Of a stretch of DNA of 64,000 bases, positions 61,135-64,000 are shown in pieces. The stretch is from assembly GCA_947626355.1 (NCBI GenBank), contig CANQRV010000007.1:1-64000 (forward strand), in the 5' to 3' direction. The position numbers were made by a program, and so were the translations under genes. The stretch comes from an uncultured Muribaculaceae bacterium (lineage in GTDB: Bacteria; Bacteroidota; Bacteroidia; Bacteroidales; Muribaculaceae). Every line of letters starts with the position of its first letter. Within the stretch, counting starts at the first letter, position 1. The notes under the pieces were generated by a model. It was not told the DNA's origin. It did no database searches and saw nothing but the letters and a program-made list of their open reading frames with translations.

Positions 61135-63603
61135 ATGATATATCCTTCAGATTTTGAATTAAAAATCGGGTTTGATGGTGTCAGGTCGCGGCTGTCTGCT
61201 TTATGCGAGTCAGACGCCGGACGTCGCTGTGTCGACAGGATGTCGATGCTCGTTTCGCGTCCCGACATCTCCCTGGCCCTGTCGTGTGTCGACGAGACAT
61301 TGAAGATAATGTCGGGCTCACGCGATTTCCCTCTCGACACTATCCATAACCTCGAGTCTCCGCTGCTCGGCATCCAGGCTTCGGGCAGTTTCCTTTCCGC
61401 GCTCGAGCTCAGAGACCTGCTCCTCACTATGGAGAATTTCGCTAAGGTCTCCGCCTATTTCAACAAGACTTCCGGCGACGTCCAGGGCAAATACCGCTTC
61501 CCGTGGCTTGCCTCTCAGTTTGCCGGCATTCCGCTGTTCCCGGAGCTTATCGAGATCATTTCTCGCAGCATCGGGCGTTACGGTGAGGTTAAGGACAATG
61601 CCTCTCCGGAGCTTTTCGACATACGAAGGGCCATAGGCTCCGCACAGGGTTCGATACAGCGCACCATGCGTCGCGTGCTCGATTCCGCTATCCGCAGCGG
61701 GGCCGTCGACAAGGATGTCACCCCGGCGCTCCGCGACGGACGCCTTGTGATTCCTGTCTCTGCTGCCAACAAGCGTGCCGTCTCCGGCATCGTCCACGAT
61801 GAGAGCGCCACCGGACGCACTGTATACATAGAGCCCGCGGAAGTGGTGGAGGCTGCCAACCATCTTCGCGAGCTCGAGATGGAGGAGCGTCGCGAGGTGA
61901 CGCGTATCCTGATATCCATAGCCGACGATATACGTCCTTCGGTGGCCGACATCATCGAGGGATGCAATGCCCTCGGGCGTCTTGATTTCATCCGCGCCAA
62001 GGCCCTCTATGCAATGGAGGTCGACGCCCAGCTCCCGGTGCTGGAGGATGTCCCGGAGTTCGATTGGTTTCACGCGGTGCATCCTGTGCTGCTCCTCTCG
62101 CTGCGCGAGCAGGGCAGGGAGGTGGTGCCGATGAATCTGAGGCTTGATGCCGACAACCGCATTCTTGTGGTCTCAGGTCCTAATGCCGGTGGAAAGTCGG
62201 TGGCCCTCAAGACCGTGGCCATTGTCCAGTATATGATGCAGTGCGGCCTTCTCCCCACGCTCTACAGCAATTCCCACATGGGCATCTTCAATAAGATCAT
62301 GATCGACATAGGCGACCAGCAGTCGATTGAGAACGACCTCAGCACCTACTCGTCGCATCTTGTCAACATGAAGTATTTCGTCCAGAACGCCGACAGCCGC
62401 TCGCTCGTGCTCGCCGATGAGATGGGTTCCGGCACGGAGCCTCAGATCGGTGGTGCGATTGCCCAGGCCATTCTCGAGGTGCTCGCTTCGTCGGGCTGCT
62501 TCGGCATAGTGACGACCCATTACCAGAATCTCAAGAGCTTCGCGGATACCCGGGATGGTCTGGTCAATGCCGCCATGCTCTACGACCGGCAGCACCTCCA
62601 GCCCACTTTCCAGCTGTCGGTAGGCTCTCCGGGCAGCTCGTTCGCTCTTGAGATAGCCCGCAAGATCGGTTTGCCGAAATCCATTGTCGACAATGCCCAG
62701 GAGATCGTGGGCTCGGATTATGTCAACAACGACCGCTATCTGCTCGACATCGCCCGCGACCGCCGTTACTGGAGCAACAAGCGTCTTTCCATCAAGGAAA
62801 AGGAACGCAAGCTCGACTCTCTGCTCGCTTCCTATGAAGACACGTCGGCCGACCTACGTCAGCGCCGCAATGAGATCATCCATGCCGCCCGCGAGGAGGC
62901 CCGCGAGATTCTCTCCGGAGTCAATTCACGCATCGAGAAAGCGATCCGCGACATCCGCGAGGCTAATGCCTCAAAGGAGGCCGCTGCCGCGGCACGCCGC
63001 GACATCGACATGCTGAAGGCCGAGGTCGCCGCCGACGGTGGCGCATCCGATAAGGCCGACGACGGCATCAGGAAGCTCCCGCATAAGAGCCGCCGTCAGC
63101 AGCAGGGCCGTACTGAGTCTGCGCCGCGTAAGGTCGCCACGGTTGAAGCCGGCAGCTATGTGAGGATGTCCGACGGGGGAGTGGTGGGCAAGGTGCTCTC
63201 GATCGAGGGGAAGATGGCGGAGGTGGCCTTTGGCGCCCTCCGCACGCGTATCGACCTCAAGAAACTGAAGCCGGCCGAGAAGCCTGCTGTCCAGGCTGGC
63301 GCCCAGCAGTCGTCGGTGTCGCGCCAGACATCCGACGGGATACGCCAGCGCCAGCTCAATTTCAAGAACGAGATCGACGTGCGCGGTCTCAGGGCCGACG
63401 AGGCCCTCCAGGCCGTTACTTATTTCATCGACGACGCCATACAGTTTGGTGCCTCCCGCGTCAGGATACTTCATGGCACGGGGCATGGCATTCTCAAGAC
63501 CCTCATCCGCCAGATGCTCAACGCCAATCCCGCTGTCAAGTCATTTTCCGACGAGGATGTCAGGTTTGGCGGCGCCGGCATCACGGTGGTTAATTTTGAA
63601 TAA
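61135..63603 (+). CDS. mutS2: MutS2 endonuclease with Smr domain
   Basis: An 822-residue MutS-family ATPase that lacks the mismatch-binding domain and is linked to suppression of recombination and ribosome rescue. Walker A SGPNAGGKSVALK near residue 350, Walker B LVLADEMGSGTEPQ, a coiled-coil region (about 540-620), and a C-terminal Smr nuclease domain (about 740-820) with EIDVRGLRADEA and LHGTGHGILKTLI. The length is typical. The next gene starts 17 bases after the stop. Confidence 0.95.
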   Translation: MIYPSDFELKIGFDGVRSRLSALCESDAGRRCVDRMSMLVSRPDISLALSCVDETLKIMSGSRDFPLDTIHNLESPLLGIQASGSFLSALELRDLLLTMENFAKVSAYFNKTSGDVQGKYRFPWLASQFAGIPLFPELIEIISRSIGRYGEVKDNASPELFDIRRAIGSAQGSIQRTMRRVLDSAIRSGAVDKDVTPALRDGRLVIPVSAANKRAVSGIVHDESATGRTVYIEPAEVVEAANHLRELEMEERREVTRILISIADDIRPSVADIIEGCNALGRLDFIRAKALYAMEVDAQLPVLEDVPEFDWFHAVHPVLLLSLREQGREVVPMNLRLDADNRILVVSGPNAGGKSVALKTVAIVQYMMQCGLLPTLYSNSHMGIFNKIMIDIGDQQSIENDLSTYSSHLVNMKYFVQNADSRSLVLADEMGSGTEPQIGGAIAQAILEVLASSGCFGIVTTHYQNLKSFADTRDGLVNAAMLYDRQHLQPTFQLSVGSPGSSFALEIARKIGLPKSIVDNAQEIVGSDYVNNDRYLLDIARDRRYWSNKRLSIKEKERKLDSLLASYEDTSADLRQRRNEIIHAAREEAREILSGVNSRIEKAIRDIREANASKEAAAAARRDIDMLKAEVAADGGASDKADDGIRKLPHKSRRQQQGRTESAPRKVATVEAGSYVRMSDGGVVGKVLSIEGKMAEVAFGALRTRIDLKKLKPAEKPAVQAGAQQSSVSRQTSDGIRQRQLNFKNEIDVRGLRADEALQAVTYFIDDAIQFGASRVRILHGTGHGILKTLIRQMLNANPAVKSFSDEDVRFGGAGITVVNFE

Positions 63604-63620
63604 AGATTTTCTCAGGTAAA

Positions 63621-64000
63621 ATGAAATCCAGCTATTTCGGACTATGGATGATCCTCTCTGTCTCGCTTGTGGTTTTCTTCTTGATATCGTTTGCCGACGA
63701 CATCTCTCTTGGCGGATGGAATGTGAAGAAGGCGCCTTTCCGGGATGCTCTTCTCAAAGTGGAGTGCGCCGATAGTGTCGAGGCCGATTCCCTTCTTCTC
63801 GGGGAGTTTCCGGAGGAAGTGGTGACCGAAGCCAAGACCGACTCCACTCCAAAATCGATTTTCCTTTTCGGCGACTCGATGACCTTCAATATCGCCATCC
63901 GCATGCAGAGGTATGCCAGGCAGAACGGCCATCAGTTTCATGCCGTCAACTGGGACTCCAGCAACACCAAGATCTGGGCCGAGTCTGACTCTCTTGAGAA
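63621..64000 (+). CDS. SGNH-hydrolase-like membrane protein, 3' end cut by window
   Basis: A 126-codon start of a gene continuing past the right edge. An N-terminal membrane helix (LWMILSVSLVVFFLISF) and a Pro/Glu-rich linker lead to the first SGNH block IFLFGDSMTFNIAIR, with the catalytic Ser in GDSM. Such proteins remove or add O-acyl groups on glycans. The catalytic His block lies outside the window. It starts 17 bases after mutS2, so it is probably co-transcribed. Confidence 0.75.
   Translation, partial: MKSSYFGLWMILSVSLVVFFLISFADDISLGGWNVKKAPFRDALLKVECADSVEADSLLLGEFPEEVVTEAKTDSTPKSIFLFGDSMTFNIAIRMQRYARQNGHQFHAVNWDSSNTKIWAESDSLE

Overview
The window reads as chromosomal DNA of a Bacteroidota bacterium, order Bacteroidales, most likely a gut Muribaculaceae-type genome. 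Promoters of the Bacteroidota kind (TTTG, a spacer of about 20 bases, then TAnnTTTG) recur throughout. The gene set is also typical: a TonB-dependent receptor with a lipoprotein partner, a Bacteroides aerotolerance (bat) operon, PPi-dependent phosphofructokinase, a Kup K+ carrier, a type IX secretion-like C-terminal domain, DUF4827, and lipid A/Kdo genes. Family-level placement is inference; no rRNA gene is present. Most coding DNA is GC-rich. The first kilobase and the stretch around 25.8-29.4 kb are visibly more AT-rich.

Layout. 1-1.3 kb: end of a CPBP membrane protease, a SecD-head-like lipoprotein, a perfect palindrome and a short C-terminal gene fragment. 1.3-2.8 kb (minus): M23/LysM peptidase and ndk. 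3.3-4.9 kb (plus): MscS channel, overlapping tail-to-tail with 4.8-7.6 kb (minus), an acyltransferase and a lipid A phosphoethanolamine transferase. 7.7-10 kb (minus): tryptophanase and a TraB/GumN protein. 10.2-11.6 kb: two overlapping HU-type genes, the second membrane-anchored with a LysM-like end. tRNA-Cys at 11.74 kb. 11.9-15 kb: glycosyltransferase, flippase-like membrane protein and kdsB. 15.1-17.3 kb: PPi-PFK and a thioredoxin lipoprotein. 17.4-22.2 kb (minus): TonB receptor and a tandem OB-like lipoprotein. 22.5-25.8 kb: MFS carrier, Spi-domain secreted protein and a small membrane protein. 25.8-29.4 kb: gene debris, kup, and a decayed two-component pair. 29.4-38 kb (minus): purF-type amidotransferase, carA, carB, YciO/TsaC-like protein and an alpha/beta hydrolase. 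38.1-41.7 kb: nucleosidase (plus), then mazG, topB and a FeoB-associated-type protein (minus). 41.9-49.9 kb (plus): nrnA, DUF4827, glmM, sppA, lpxK, purine nucleoside phosphorylase and thiL. 50-59.5 kb: the bat operon. 59.6-64 kb: small DNA-binding-type protein, DUF2007-USP fusion, mutS2, and a truncated SGNH protein.

How the genes work together. Envelope building dominates (Kdo activation, LpxK, phosphoethanolamine transfer, GlmM, SppA, M23). Nucleotide supply and clean-up form a second group (PurF-type, CarAB, Ndk, PNP, MazG, NrnA, nucleosidase). The most unusual parts are the bat operon, whose products include three proteins built from BatD-type modules in different combinations; the HU / membrane-HU-LysM pair, which could link DNA to the envelope; and the kup-linked sensor pair, which has lost its phospho-acceptor region and carries a frameshift. 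Nothing here is unambiguously a wholly undescribed system. These three are the best candidates for a second look.
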